Source of the DNA: Thiomicrorhabdus sp965603495 | Lineage (GTDB): Bacteria > Pseudomonadota > Gammaproteobacteria > Thiomicrospirales > Thiomicrospiraceae | Direction of reading: 5' to 3' | DNA: 64,000 bases | Assembly: GCA_965603495.1 (NCBI GenBank) | Contig: CBFDDF010000002.1 | Coordinates: 1 to 64,000, forward strand | Shown here: piece after piece, positions 1-9,140 of the stretch | Layout: each line of letters opens with the position of its first letter | Position numbering within the stretch: position 1 is the first letter of the stretch | Notes under the pieces: model-generated | Database searches by the model: none | What the model was told of the DNA's origin: nothing | The model's input: the letters and a program-made list of their open reading frames with translations, nothing else | Program-made: the position numbers and the translations under genes

Positions 1-504
1 GTTCCGGCCGCGATCCACTGCCAGTTTGCCGCCACCACCTCCAGGTCCACCACCTCCACCAGGTCCCATGCCACCTCCCATGCTACCTCCAGACCCCATG
101 CCGTTACCCGGTCTCATATCATCATCCGATCTCATTTTATTTCTTTGCATCGGTGGTGAATCGGGTAGTCTGAGCCCCCGTGATTGCGCGCGTTCTTGCA
201 TGCGTTGGTGATGCTCATTACGGATTTGTTGTCTTTGACCAGCTGTTTTAGCAGCGTTCAGTTTGCTGCGGTATGCTGCACGTTCCTGTTGTGTCATCAG
301 CTGACTACCGTAGATAGGGTCTTGAGTGTGTAAGCGATCTCGGTCTCGATCTCTGTCTTGATCAGGCAGTTGATCCTGATCTTGAATGTGTAATCGATCT
401 TGGTCTCGATCTTGAAGGCGATCCTGGTCAACCGCTAGCGCATAGCCAGTGGACAGCGATAAGACGCCAGCTAAAGCAGATATTATCAATGTATGTTTCA
501 TCAT
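1..504 (-). CDS. secreted glycine-rich protein with Gln-Asp-Arg repeats (cut by window edge)
   Basis: An open frame runs from an ATG at 504 on the minus strand to position 1 without a stop, so the C-terminus lies outside the window. The ATG follows an AAGGAG-type ribosome site at about 511-516. The first 24 residues form a signal peptide ending in YALA, so the product should be exported. Next comes a low-complexity stretch of QDRD/QDRL repeats (residues about 26-55). A conserved block follows, YGSQLMTQQERAAYRSKL then RNEHHQRMQERAQSRG, which I recognise from hypothetical exported proteins of proteobacteria. The visible end is a Gly/Met-rich tail. Function unknown. The plus-strand proline-rich frame here is its shadow. 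Confidence 0.75.
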   Translation of the reverse strand, partial: MMKHTLIISALAGVLSLSTGYALAVDQDRLQDRDQDRLHIQDQDQLPDQDRDRDRDRLHTQDPIYGSQLMTQQERAAYRSKLNAAKTAGQRQQIRNEHHQRMQERAQSRGLRLPDSPPMQRNKMRSDDDMRPGNGMGSGGSMGGGMGPGGGGGPGGGGGKLAVDRGRN

Positions 505-772
505 CGTTGACTCCTTATAAATAGAGGTTGATGCAAGTGGATAATCATGACCCCTGCAACCCATTCAGAGGTTAACTTGGTAATAGAGGATTCAACAAAT
601 TGGCTGCTCACTTTAAGAACCTGTTCACTGGGATGACTGAGTCCAGTAAACAGGAAGGGAGTATGAAAATACTAAATGCCAACCACCCTGAATTTTTATA
701 TAAAACTATTAACAATTTTAGCAAAATTGCGTAATAAGACAAGTGAAAAAGCGCTTCTATCTAATTCGTTAT

Positions 773-798
773 CCAAGTTACCAGGCCTGGTAACTTGG
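773..798. repeat. 26-bp perfect palindrome centred on ACCAGGCCTGGT
   Basis: Positions 773-798 are perfectly self-complementary about the centre 785/786. The 12-bp core at 780-791 is the repeat found throughout the window. This is the longest perfect copy. Confidence 0.9.
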
Positions 799-930
799 TT
801 TTCTTGGTGTTGATTAGCTGAGCAAGAAAGGAAAGGGGGAGACGCTACGCTTTAATTTCAAATTCTAAAAACGGCTCATCTTTTCTCTTAACGTTTTAAT
901 AGGCTCTAAAATCAAAGCCCGTAAGAACTG

Positions 931-967
931 AACAGGCCTGGTTAATTTCAAATCTACCAGGCCTGGT
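931..967. repeat. one near and one exact ACCAGGCCTGGT copy
   Basis: The near copy AACAGGCCTGGT is at 931-942 and the exact copy at 956-967. They lie about 100 bases upstream of the acnB start and are not next to a terminator, unlike most intergenic copies. Confidence 0.85.
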
Positions 968-1071
968 GGAGTTTAATCCCACGAAAAACCCCACATAATC
1001 CAGAAACCATCGGGTTTTTACTGTGATAAAATACGTGCATTCAAATTTTAATTTTCAGGAGAAGTCTCATC

Positions 1072-3645
1072 ATGTTAGATGCTTACCGTAGTCACGTTGC
1101 AGAACGTTCAGAACAAGGTCTTCCACCGTTACCGTTAAACGCGGAACAAACAGCTTTATTGGTTGAGTTGATTAAAAACCCGCCAGCCGGTGAAGGATCT
1201 TTTGTGGTGGACTTGTTAACGAACCGCGTGCCGCCAGGGGTGGATGAGGCTTCTTATGTTAAGGCTGGATTTTTAACGGATGTAGCGAATGGCACGATTG
1301 CTAATGACTTAATCTCTGCTGAACAAGCGACGTTTTTATTAGGCACAATGCTTGGGGGCTATAACGTTCAGCCATTGATTAGCTTGCTAGACAGTGATAA
1401 AGCCAGTGTTGCAGAAGCGGCCGTTGTGGCGCTTTCTAAAACGCTATTGGTTTACGATGCGTATCATGATGTGGTTGAAAAATCTAAAACCAATGACTAT
1501 GCGATGCAGGTTATGCAGTCGTGGGCCAATGCTGAATGGTTTACCAATAAACCTAAGATGCCAGAAGAAATTACCGTGACGGTTTTCAAGGTTGAAGGCG
1601 AAACCAATACAGATGATTTATCGCCAGCGACAGCTGCTTGGTCACGTCCTGATATTCCACTACACGCTAAAGAGATGTTAGCGGCGCGTATTGAGAATGT
1701 TGGCGGTGTGATGGATGAATTGAAAGCCAAAGGCCATACGGTTGCTTATGTCGGCGACGTGGTTGGAACAGGTTCTTCGCGTAAATCTGCGATGAACTCT
1801 GTAATGTGGTTCTTTGGTGAAGACATTAATTATGTGCCGAATAAACGCCAAGGTGGTGTGGTGTTGGGTGGCAAAATTGCTCCGATTTTCTTCAATACCG
1901 CCGAAGATTCAGGGTCGTTACCGATTGAGTGTGATGTTGACTCAATGAATATGGGTGACGTGATTACCATTCATCCATACGCCGGTAAAGTGACTAACGA
2001 AGCAGGCGAGACCATCTCTACTTTTGAGATCGCACCCGAGACCATGCCGGATGAAGTGCGTGCCGGTGGTCGTGTGCCGTTAATTATCGGTCGTGGTTTA
2101 ACGGATAAGGCACGTACTGCGCTAGGTATGAGGCCATCTGAAATCTTTATCCGTCCGTCAGATAAGTCTCAAGCAAACCACGGTTATACACTGGCTCAGA
2201 AAATGGTCGGTAAAGCCTGCGGTATCGCAGGTGTTCGTCCTGGTATGTACTGCGAACCACACATGACCACCGTTGGTTCTCAAGATACCACCGGTGCGAT
2301 GACGCGTGATGAGATGAAAGAGTTGGCTTGTTTAGGTTTCTCTGCTGATTTAGTCATGCAGTCTTTCTGTCACACAGCGGCTTATCCAAAGCCGGTCGAT
2401 ATTACTTTACAGCACTCGTTACCAGACTTTATGACCAGTCGTGGCGGGGTGGCATTACGTCCAGGTGACGGGGTTATTCACTCTTGGTTAAACCGTCTGT
2501 TACTACCTGATACTGTTGGTACCGGTGGTGATTCACATACGCGTTTCCCAATTGGGATCTCTTTCCCTGCGGGTTCTGGTTTAGTTGCTTTCGGTGCGAC
2601 TCTAGGTGTAATGCCTTTGAATATGCCTGAATCTGTTTTGGTACGTTTTAAAGGTGAAATGCAGCCGGGTGTTACGTTACGTGACTTGGTGAATGCGATT
2701 CCTTATCAAGCGATTCAAGAAGGTTCCTTGACGATTGAGAAGAAAGGCAAAAAGAACGTCTTTAACGGTCGTGTACTAGAGATTGAAGGGCTTGAGCACC
2801 TAGCGGTAGAACAAGCGTTTGAATTGTCTGATGCGTCTGCGGAGCGTTCTGCGAACGGTTGTGTGGTTAAGTTATCTGAAGAACCAATCATTGCTTACTT
2901 AAAATCTAACATGGCGTTAATCGACTGGATGGTTGAAAACGGTTATGCCGATGCGCGTACTCTGTTACGTCGTCGTGATGAGATGCAGGCGTGGATTGAT
3001 AACCCACAGTTATTGTCAGCGGATGCCGATGCAGACTATGCGGCCGTGATTGAAATTGATTTGAATGAAATCAAAGAGCCAATAGTTGCTTGTCCAAATG
3101 ATCCAGATGACGTTAAGTTATTATCAGACGTTGCGGGCACCAAAATTGATGAAGTCTTTATTGGTTCTTGTATGACTAATATCGGTCACTATCGTGCGGC
3201 AGGTAAGGTTCTAGATAAAATGGGTAATGTGCCGACGCGTCTTTGGATTGCGCCGCCAACCAAAATGGATGAGCGTCAGTTAATCGAAGAAGGTTATTAC
3301 AGCATCTACGGTAGAGTCGGGGCGCGTACTGAGATGCCTGGTTGTTCATTGTGTATGGGGAACCAAGCACGTGTTGCTGACGGTGCAACTGTGTTTTCAA
3401 CCTCTACCCGTAACTTCCCGAACCGTTTAGGAAATGGCGCAAACGTTTACCTAGGGTCTGCCGAGTTAGCGGCGGTATGTGCTGCTTTAGGTAAATTGCC
3501 GACCATCGCAGAGTATCTAAAAGAAGTGGCGATGCTAGATACGATGGGGGACGATGTTTACCGTTACCTACAGTTTGATGAGATGGCTGACTACGAAATA
3601 AAGTCGCCGAAAACATTGGCTGAAATTGGCGTTGCGGTAGGTTAA
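1072..3645 (+). CDS. acnB: aconitate hydratase B
   Basis: This is the TCA-cycle aconitase B, which interconverts citrate and isocitrate through cis-aconitate using a [4Fe-4S] cluster. The protein has 857 residues against 865 in E. coli and matches along its length. It opens with the AcnB HEAT-like domain (LVELIKNPPAGEG, LLTNRVPPGVDEA), followed by the swivelling domain (GDVVGTGSSRKSA) and the catalytic core. The cluster cysteines are visible in GSCMTN (about residue 700) and PGCSLCMGN (about 758 and 761). An AGGAGA ribosome site precedes the ATG. A strong terminator follows, so it is probably monocistronic. The product may also bind RNA when it loses its cluster, as known for the family. Confidence 0.98.
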   Translation: MLDAYRSHVAERSEQGLPPLPLNAEQTALLVELIKNPPAGEGSFVVDLLTNRVPPGVDEASYVKAGFLTDVANGTIANDLISAEQATFLLGTMLGGYNVQPLISLLDSDKASVAEAAVVALSKTLLVYDAYHDVVEKSKTNDYAMQVMQSWANAEWFTNKPKMPEEITVTVFKVEGETNTDDLSPATAAWSRPDIPLHAKEMLAARIENVGGVMDELKAKGHTVAYVGDVVGTGSSRKSAMNSVMWFFGEDINYVPNKRQGGVVLGGKIAPIFFNTAEDSGSLPIECDVDSMNMGDVITIHPYAGKVTNEAGETISTFEIAPETMPDEVRAGGRVPLIIGRGLTDKARTALGMRPSEIFIRPSDKSQANHGYTLAQKMVGKACGIAGVRPGMYCEPHMTTVGSQDTTGAMTRDEMKELACLGFSADLVMQSFCHTAAYPKPVDITLQHSLPDFMTSRGGVALRPGDGVIHSWLNRLLLPDTVGTGGDSHTRFPIGISFPAGSGLVAFGATLGVMPLNMPESVLVRFKGEMQPGVTLRDLVNAIPYQAIQEGSLTIEKKGKKNVFNGRVLEIEGLEHLAVEQAFELSDASAERSANGCVVKLSEEPIIAYLKSNMALIDWMVENGYADARTLLRRRDEMQAWIDNPQLLSADADADYAAVIEIDLNEIKEPIVACPNDPDDVKLLSDVAGTKIDEVFIGSCMTNIGHYRAAGKVLDKMGNVPTRLWIAPPTKMDERQLIEEGYYSIYGRVGARTEMPGCSLCMGNQARVADGATVFSTSTRNFPNRLGNGANVYLGSAELAAVCAALGKLPTIAEYLKEVAMLDTMGDDVYRYLQFDEMADYEIKSPKTLAEIGVAVG

Positions 3646-3668
3646 TCCTGTCGCCAATGGCCGCTGAA

Positions 3669-3709
3669 TAAAAAAACCGCTTATGACTGAGGTCATGAGC
3701 GGTTTTTTT
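3669..3709 (+). terminator. rho-independent terminator after acnB
   Basis: The stem AAAAAACCGCTTATGAC pairs with GTCATgAGCGGTTTTTT and ends in a T run. It lies about 25 bases after the acnB stop. Confidence 0.85.
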
Positions 3710-3817
3710 ATGCCTTTTTATATGATGACTGATGGTCATAAGGTTAATTTGGACTGGCTATTAAGTTAAGATATCATTATTTAGAATTACTCAGATATAG
3801 AAAAATAAAGGTGAGTT

Positions 3818-4522
3818 ATGAGGTTTTTTCAGTTAACAGTCATTTCAATTGCTGTTTTGTTTTTGACAGCCTGTGTTGAGACGACTACGACTAAGGTCTA
3901 TACCATTAAAACGTCGATTACCACTTCACAAGCGGATATTGATTTATTGATAGCGAAGGCCAAATTGGACGAGCGGACGCGCATTATGGCTGAGCTTGCT
4001 AAACAAGCTAAGCAGGATGGGCAAGTTTCCAAGCTTAGGTTAGAGGAATTAGCCAGTCAGTGTAAAGCTGTGAACGTTGCTGAGGTTCGCTTGGCTAAGC
4101 CAAAAAAGGTCAATCCCTTAATCGAAAAACCTCCGGCAGTCACGACTCAACCTGTTCAGCAAGCTATTCAATCACCCGCAACAGATAGCGTCATCAGACA
4201 TTGCCAGGTTTTTCAGCTTATTCCTGAGCCATACAATGGCAGCTTGCGTGCGGTTTTAGATAAAAGTACTGAAGTAAGAGGTAATACCCAATTGTTACCC
4301 ACTCTCTGTAAATACAGTCGCAGTCCAGGGATTATCAAAAAACTCCAACAGTCCCTGCAAGCGCACGGTTATTTAAAATCCAGTCCGCCTTATGATTTGG
4401 TGGTGGTTGATGGCGTTTGGGGTATCAATACTTTAAGTGCCGTAAGAGCTTATCAAAAAGATCATGGTTTGGCTTATGGTCAGTTGAGCATTGAAGTTTT
4501 AAAGCATTTAAAAGTGCTTTAA
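3818..4522 (+). CDS. lipoprotein with C-terminal peptidoglycan-binding-like domain
   Basis: A 234-residue protein whose signal peptide ends in a lipobox (FLTAC, cysteine 19), so it is probably lipid-anchored in the cell envelope. After a short coiled region (DIDLLIAKAKLDERTRIMAE) and a Pro/Gln-rich linker, the last 70 residues resemble a PG_binding_1 module (LQQSLQAHGYLK, VDGVWGINTLSAVRAYQ). The next gene is a shorter paralogue sharing the DIDLxIxKAK segment and the C-terminal module, so the pair probably arose by tandem duplication. AAAGGTGAG precedes the start. Precise function unknown. Confidence 0.85.
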   Translation: MRFFQLTVISIAVLFLTACVETTTTKVYTIKTSITTSQADIDLLIAKAKLDERTRIMAELAKQAKQDGQVSKLRLEELASQCKAVNVAEVRLAKPKKVNPLIEKPPAVTTQPVQQAIQSPATDSVIRHCQVFQLIPEPYNGSLRAVLDKSTEVRGNTQLLPTLCKYSRSPGIIKKLQQSLQAHGYLKSSPPYDLVVVDGVWGINTLSAVRAYQKDHGLAYGQLSIEVLKHLKVL

Positions 4523-4643
4523 AAAACAGGTAAAGATATTCTCATTCAATAAGACAGTTCGCTAAAATATAAATTAGCGTTTATTTTCTTTCCAGTGAAT
4601 TGAACCTAAACCTATTTAAACGTTAGCAATCGAAAGGTAACAC

Positions 4644-5216
4644 ATGCACATATTTAAACTCTCCGCTATTACACTGCTGACGCTTTCTTTAATAGGCTGT
4701 TCGAAGCCTATGGTTAAGACAGTTGGTTCGGTCACTCAAGGCGAAAGTTTTTCGGAATCTGATATTGATTTAATGATTCAAAAAGCCAAGGCTGCTGAGC
4801 GTGACAGAGTACAGGCGGAGTATGAGCAACAAAAGTTGACTGCGAGTATTTTTGCCAATCTAAAGAAAATGAATTTACCTGCCTTAGCGGGAAACTGTCT
4901 AGCGCGAGTGGTGGTTCCGGCTCAAACCTCATCCTCCTATTCTGTGGTGGAGATTTCTAAAGAAAGATTGAGTTATCGTACTGTCGTTTGCCAAGAACAC
5001 TTTACGATGGAAAACATCATTAAATTACAAGCGAGCTTGCGTGATAATGGGTTTCTAAAGTCAGAAGAGGTTAGTGCGATTGGATTGTTGAATGGTAATT
5101 GGGATGAAAGGACTGCTTTGGCACTGGTCTCCTATCAAAAAGCCAACAGATTGGCATATGGGGATGAGCGGGTTGAATGGACCTTAGAATCTCTGAGGCA
5201 TTTAAACTTGCTTTAA
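4644..5216 (+). CDS. lipoprotein, paralogue of the preceding gene
   Basis: A 190-residue protein with a lipobox at SLIGC (cysteine 19). Like its upstream neighbour it has a DIDLMIQKAKAAERDRVQAE helix and a C-terminal peptidoglycan-binding-like repeat (LQASLRDNGFLK, GNWDERTALALVSYQK, ending LRHLNLL). It lacks the Pro/Gln-rich linker of the first copy. The two genes are 121 bases apart with no obvious terminator between them, so co-transcription is possible. Probably an envelope-associated lipoprotein; exact role unknown. Confidence 0.85.
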   Translation: MHIFKLSAITLLTLSLIGCSKPMVKTVGSVTQGESFSESDIDLMIQKAKAAERDRVQAEYEQQKLTASIFANLKKMNLPALAGNCLARVVVPAQTSSSYSVVEISKERLSYRTVVCQEHFTMENIIKLQASLRDNGFLKSEEVSAIGLLNGNWDERTALALVSYQKANRLAYGDERVEWTLESLRHLNLL

Positions 5217-5246
5217 AGCACAGGGAGAATCCTTAAGTTTAGACAC

Positions 5247-5276
5247 AAAAAAGCCTGAATTCATCAGGCTTTTTTG
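5247..5276. terminator. bidirectional terminator
   Basis: AAAAAAGCCTGA, loop ATTCA, TCAGGCTTTTTT. It can serve the lipoprotein on the plus strand and the sppA-like gene on the minus strand. Confidence 0.85.
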
Positions 5277-5290
5277 TTTTCAGGAAAATC

Positions 5291-5302
5291 ACCAGGCCTG
5301 GT
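5291..5302. repeat. ACCAGGCCTGGT palindrome
   Basis: Exact copy between the stop of the minus-strand sppA-like gene (5341) and the terminator at 5247-5276. The order stop, palindrome, terminator holds when read in the direction of sppA transcription. A degenerate AACCAGGCTGG follows at about 5312. Confidence 0.9.
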
Positions 5303-5340
5303 TGCTTAGCGTAACCAGGCTGGATCTCTAATGAAGTAGC

Positions 5341-6294
5341 TTAATGCATCGTACTTAAATAGAGTGATAATTTACTGGAGGTTTCAGAGGTGATATCCCC
5401 CATTAACTCTTCAATAATGCTTTTCTCACCTTCGTAATAACGCACATTTTTAACGCCGACAATATCACGCGCTACGCTATTTAAATCACTTAGGCCATCA
5501 ATCATTCCACTGGCCATTGCATCATCGCCTAACCAAACTAAACCTGTATAGGTGTCATCCGTTTCTTTTATACGATCTCCACGGCCTTCACGCACGGCAG
5601 AGATAAACAGTTGATGGGTTTTCTCCAATACTTTTTCTTGGAAAAACGCACGACCCGCTTCGTCTCTAGGGCTGAAAGGGTCAATAAAGGTTTTATGTTC
5701 ACCGGCATGCATGGAGCGGTTTTCAACACCTATTTTTTCCATTAAGTCCGTAAAGCCGAAAGAGTCCATGCGGACACCGATAGAACCAATCATCGAACCT
5801 TTATTGGCGTAGATTTTATCTGCTGCCACCGCAATGTAATAACAGCCAGACGCACATAGGTCTTCGACCACGACATAAACTGGCTTGTTATGTAGTTTTT
5901 TCAAACGCGTGATTTCATCATTGATTAAAGCAGACTGAACTGGACTACCCCCTGGCGAATTGGCTTTAATAATGACCGCTTTACTGTGCTTGTTACTAAA
6001 GGCCTCTGCTAACAGCGGATTGAGTTTTTCAGCACTGATTTTAGTCCCCGGCATGATGGGACCTTCAATTCTGACGATAGCGACATGATCTTTACCTGCA
6101 GACAGTCCATCGATATCATCCAAAGAGCCCATGCTTTGAGTGGCGAGATAAATAAAGAAGATGATGTAAGCCGCGATCGCTAATTTTAGAAAATTGGCAA
6201 AACGGCGAGTCCAACGTTCTTGTTTCACCAAGGATTCGACGGCGCTGGCCAGTCGATTAAAGTTATTTTCTGGTTTTTGAGACTCTTGTTCCAT
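5341..6294 (-). CDS. sppA: S49 family signal peptide peptidase (SppA-like)
   Basis: A 317-residue membrane-anchored serine protease of the short SppA/S49 type, expected to cut membrane-spanning signal peptide remnants in the inner membrane. One transmembrane helix lies at about residues 36-53, after a basic cytoplasmic start. The catalytic serine is in the DLCASGCYY motif (S149) and the general-base lysine in GEHKTFIDPF (K201), the expected Ser-Lys dyad. The KANSPGGSP motif before the active site is also typical. It starts only 53 bases from the likely uvrC start on the opposite strand, so the two promoters overlap. SohB-like naming is possible, but the length fits the 36-kDa SppA group better. 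Confidence 0.92.
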   Translation of the reverse strand: MEQESQKPENNFNRLASAVESLVKQERWTRRFANFLKLAIAAYIIFFIYLATQSMGSLDDIDGLSAGKDHVAIVRIEGPIMPGTKISAEKLNPLLAEAFSNKHSKAVIIKANSPGGSPVQSALINDEITRLKKLHNKPVYVVVEDLCASGCYYIAVAADKIYANKGSMIGSIGVRMDSFGFTDLMEKIGVENRSMHAGEHKTFIDPFSPRDEAGRAFFQEKVLEKTHQLFISAVREGRGDRIKETDDTYTGLVWLGDDAMASGMIDGLSDLNSVARDIVGVKNVRYYEGEKSIIEELMGDITSETSSKLSLYLSTMH

Positions 6295-6347
6295 TTTGAA
6301 TGCCTTATAATAATTTCAAGTTTTGTAATTCTACCTTGTTCGAGTCT

Positions 6348-8294
6348 ATGACCCAAGAAAATACGCCTAATCTAAAAAACAGTGAGTCTGCTAAAAGCCA
6401 GGCAGAGGATATTCAAACTACCGATATCGTGGAAGATAATTTGCCGCCTGAGAGTATGTCGGCGAGTGCTTCATCTGAGTTTGATATAGATGCTTTCTTA
6501 AAGCAGTTAACTCAGCGACCTGGCGTCTATCGAATGTTGAATAAAAAAGGGGGGATTATCTACGTCGGTAAGGCCAAAAACCTAAAACGCCGCGTCAGCA
6601 GTTATTTCAAGAAAAAGCATGATGAGATTAAGACGGCCTCAATGGTTTCCCAGGTTGCCAAAGTAGAAGTGACGGTAACCGATACAGAGAGCGAAGCCTT
6701 AATTCTCGAAAACACCCTCATTAAACGCCATAAGCCTAAATACAATATTCTATTTAGAGATGATAAATCCTATCCCTATATTTATGTTTCTACTGGCAAA
6801 GAATATCCGGCATTAAGTTACCACCGTGGCGCGAAACGCCGATTAGGGGAGTACTTTGGGCCTTTCCCCAATACGTCAGCGGTTCACCAAACCTTGCAGG
6901 CCTTACAGAAGGTTTTTCCGGTAAGGCAGTGTGCCGAAAGTGTTTTTAATCATCGTTCACGACCGTGTCTGCAATACCAAATCAAGCGCTGTTCTGGCCC
7001 TTGTGTGGAAGGCTTGGTGACTAAGGAAGCTTATCAAGAGGATGTTGAGCATACGCTGATGTTTCTACAGGGCAAAAGCTTTAGGGTGATTGAAGTCCTT
7101 GGTGAGAAGATGGAGCGGGCAGCCGAGTCTTTAGAATTCGAGCAAGCGGCATCGTACCGCGATAAGGTGGCGGCTTTAAGAGCGATACAAAGTCAGCACC
7201 TCATCAATCAGCCAGGCGCTAAAGATATGGACGTGATTGTCACGGCTGAGCAAGCTAATCAAGTGTGTGTTTGTTTAATGATGTATCGCGGAGGTAATCT
7301 GTGGGGCAGTGAGCACTTCTATCCAAAATATATAGACTCCGCAGAAGAGCAAGACGTTTTAGCTGCGTTTGTCGCCCAACATTATCAATCTCATCCGATT
7401 CCTGCTGAAATCTTATTGCCGATTAAATTAAACGAGCAAGTCGGGTTGGAGCAATGGTTAAAAGATAAACGACCAGGCCTGGTCAAAATTAAACAACCCG
7501 TTCAACAGACTGCAAAAGGCTTAATCAAGTTAGCGCAAACCAATGCCAATGCGGGGTTAAAGCAACATGTTACCCAGAAAGCAACTCAGGTTCAGCGGGT
7601 CAAAGCCTTACAAGAAGCTTTGGGTTTGGTGAATCCGCCAAACTATATGGAGTGTTTTGATATTAGTCATACTATGGGCGAGTTGACGATTGCCAGTTGT
7701 GTGGTATTTGCAGAAGGTATTCCCAATACCCAAGCGTATCGGAAATTCAATATCTCAGGCATTACCGGGGGCGACGATTATGCCGCCATGCATCAAGTAT
7801 TGGAACGCCGTTACAGTCGTTTAAAGACAGAATCGGCCCAATTGCCAGATTTGATTGTCGTAGATGGCGGTAAGGGACAATTAAACCAAGCCATTGAGGT
7901 TCTTAAGGGATTGGAACTAGACAATGTCCCCTTGGTGTCAGTTGCTAAAGGCGAGGGGCGTAAGGCGGGCTTAGAGGTGCTTTATACGCCGTACAATATG
8001 CAAGGCATCGATTTAGAATCGGATGATATTGCGTTACACCTGATAAATCATATCCGCGATGAAGCACATCGTTTTGCCATAACCGCCCATCGAGCCAAAC
8101 GCACCAAAGCGCAAACCCAATCTAATTTGGAATCCATTGAAGGCATCGGTCCGAAAACCCGAAAGATTCTATTGCTACATTTTGGTGGTTTAACCGAAGT
8201 TAAGCAGGCCTCTATCTCTGAGTTAAGTAAAGTCAAAGGCGTGAGTCAGGATAAAGCACAACGAATCTATGATTTTTTTCACGGAAGTTTATAA
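6348..8294 (+). CDS. uvrC: UvrABC excinuclease subunit C
   Basis: UvrC makes both incisions around a lesion in nucleotide excision repair. The order of domains is complete: GIY-YIG nuclease (PGVYRML, IYVGKAKNLKRRV), Cys-rich segment (CLQYQIKRCSGPC), UVR helix pair (AAESLEFEQAASYRDKV), RNase H-like nuclease (CFDISH, VVDGGKGQL), and C-terminal helix-hairpin-helix (LESIEGIGPKTRKILL). The frame is open from 6300, but that start lies six bases from the divergent sppA start. The ATG at 6348 gives 648 residues and leaves room for a promoter (TATAAT at 6306-6311). About 40 residues precede the GIY-YIG domain, a slightly long N-terminus. Confidence 0.97.
   Translation: MTQENTPNLKNSESAKSQAEDIQTTDIVEDNLPPESMSASASSEFDIDAFLKQLTQRPGVYRMLNKKGGIIYVGKAKNLKRRVSSYFKKKHDEIKTASMVSQVAKVEVTVTDTESEALILENTLIKRHKPKYNILFRDDKSYPYIYVSTGKEYPALSYHRGAKRRLGEYFGPFPNTSAVHQTLQALQKVFPVRQCAESVFNHRSRPCLQYQIKRCSGPCVEGLVTKEAYQEDVEHTLMFLQGKSFRVIEVLGEKMERAAESLEFEQAASYRDKVAALRAIQSQHLINQPGAKDMDVIVTAEQANQVCVCLMMYRGGNLWGSEHFYPKYIDSAEEQDVLAAFVAQHYQSHPIPAEILLPIKLNEQVGLEQWLKDKRPGLVKIKQPVQQTAKGLIKLAQTNANAGLKQHVTQKATQVQRVKALQEALGLVNPPNYMECFDISHTMGELTIASCVVFAEGIPNTQAYRKFNISGITGGDDYAAMHQVLERRYSRLKTESAQLPDLIVVDGGKGQLNQAIEVLKGLELDNVPLVSVAKGEGRKAGLEVLYTPYNMQGIDLESDDIALHLINHIRDEAHRFAITAHRAKRTKAQTQSNLESIEGIGPKTRKILLLHFGGLTEVKQASISELSKVKGVSQDKAQRIYDFFHGSL
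7472..7483. repeat. ACCAGGCCTGGT palindrome inside uvrC
   Basis: Exact copy read in frame as Arg-Pro-Gly-Leu-Val-Lys, in the linker region of UvrC. Confidence 0.9.
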
Positions 8295-8376
8295 AAGTTG
8301 AGCTGAATCACCTTAAAATTGCTTAGCTTATGATAGTATTCACAATATCCATTATTAAAGAAATAAAAGAAAATTT

Positions 8377-8949
8377 ATGAATTTACAGTCACTCCCAATG
8401 ATGATGACCTGGTCACGCGTTGTTTTAATTCCGGTATTTTTAATTTGTTACTACGCGCCGATAGAAGATGCACGTTTTTGGGCCGGCCTAGCCTTTATGA
8501 TTGCCGCCATTACCGACTGGTTTGATGGCTATTTGGCCAGAAAGTTAGGCGTTGATAGTAAGCTGGGTGCTTTTCTGGATCCGGTGGCGGATAAGTTGAT
8601 TGTCGCCGCAGCTTTAATCGTGGTTGCTGCAGAATATAACGATAATATCTATGTGATTATTTCAGCCGTGCTGATTATGATGCGCGAAATTGGCATCTCA
8701 GCGCTACGTGAATGGATGGCAGAGAATAATGCCAGAGACGTGGTCGCAGTTTCGCAGTTAGGAAAGCTTAAAACGGCTTCACAACTGGCCGCATTGACTT
8801 GGTTGTTGTACGGTGGCGAGCTGTGGGGCGTGAATTGGGGTGAGCTTGGTTTCCCAATGCTGTATTTTGCCGCAACCCTGACGGTGATTACTTGGATCCA
8901 ATATACCAAGGCAGCACTGCCTGAAATCATTCGTTCAACAAAATCATAG
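8377..8949 (+). CDS. pgsA: CDP-diacylglycerol--glycerol-3-phosphate 3-phosphatidyltransferase
   Basis: PgsA makes phosphatidylglycerol phosphate, the committed step to phosphatidylglycerol and cardiolipin, in the inner membrane. The 190-residue product has the usual length and the CDP-alcohol phosphatidyltransferase signature DGYLAR, then GAFLDPVADK (D-G-x2-A-R-x8-G-x3-D-x3-D), at about residues 50-74. Several hydrophobic helices surround it. The gene lies 82 bases after uvrC and directly before three tRNA genes, the same order as in E. coli, which supports the assignment. Confidence 0.97.
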   Translation: MNLQSLPMMMTWSRVVLIPVFLICYYAPIEDARFWAGLAFMIAAITDWFDGYLARKLGVDSKLGAFLDPVADKLIVAAALIVVAAEYNDNIYVIISAVLIMMREIGISALREWMAENNARDVVAVSQLGKLKTASQLAALTWLLYGGELWGVNWGELGFPMLYFAATLTVITWIQYTKAALPEIIRSTKS

Positions 8950-9019
8950 AGATAGTTTTGTTTTAGGGCGCGAAGCCTAATTAACGGAACTTTCTTTTCG
9001 ATTTATTACTAAAAATTAC

Positions 9020-9047
9020 TTGACGTTTAAAGTCGATTCCCTATAAT
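9020..9047 (+). promoter_or_regulatory. sigma-70 promoter of the tRNA cluster
   Basis: TTGACG at 9020-9025 and TATAAT at 9042-9047 are separated by 16 bases. A GC-rich discriminator (ACGCCCC) follows, typical of stringently controlled stable-RNA promoters. Confidence 0.85.
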
Positions 9048-9059
9048 ACGCCCCATCAA

Positions 9060-9134
9060 GCGGGAATAGCTCAGCGGTAGAGCACAACCTTGCCAAGGTT
9101 GGGGTCGCGAGTTCGATCCTCGTTTCCCGCTCCA
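9060..9134 (+). tRNA. glyW: tRNA-Gly (GCC)
   Basis: Acceptor arms GCGGGAA and TTCCCGC pair, the anticodon loop carries GCC, the T loop is GTTCGATCC, and CCA is encoded at 9132-9134. It is the first of three tRNAs in the same order as E. coli glyW-cysT-leuZ. Confidence 0.97.
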
Positions 9135-9140
9135 AATATT

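Larger units (their letters stand above)
505..1071. other. intergenic region with palindromic repeats
   Basis: There is no convincing gene between the divergent starts of the secreted protein and acnB. The region holds two exact ACCAGGCCTGGT palindromes, one near copy at 931-942, and a REP-like GACGCTACGC stretch at about 834-858. The promoters of both flanking genes must lie here, but I see no unambiguous -35/-10 pair. Confidence 0.6.

Noticed and set aside
26..211. 61-codon proline-rich plus-strand frame
   Set aside because: It is the antisense shadow of the Gly-rich tail of the minus-strand exported protein, which has a signal peptide and ribosome site.
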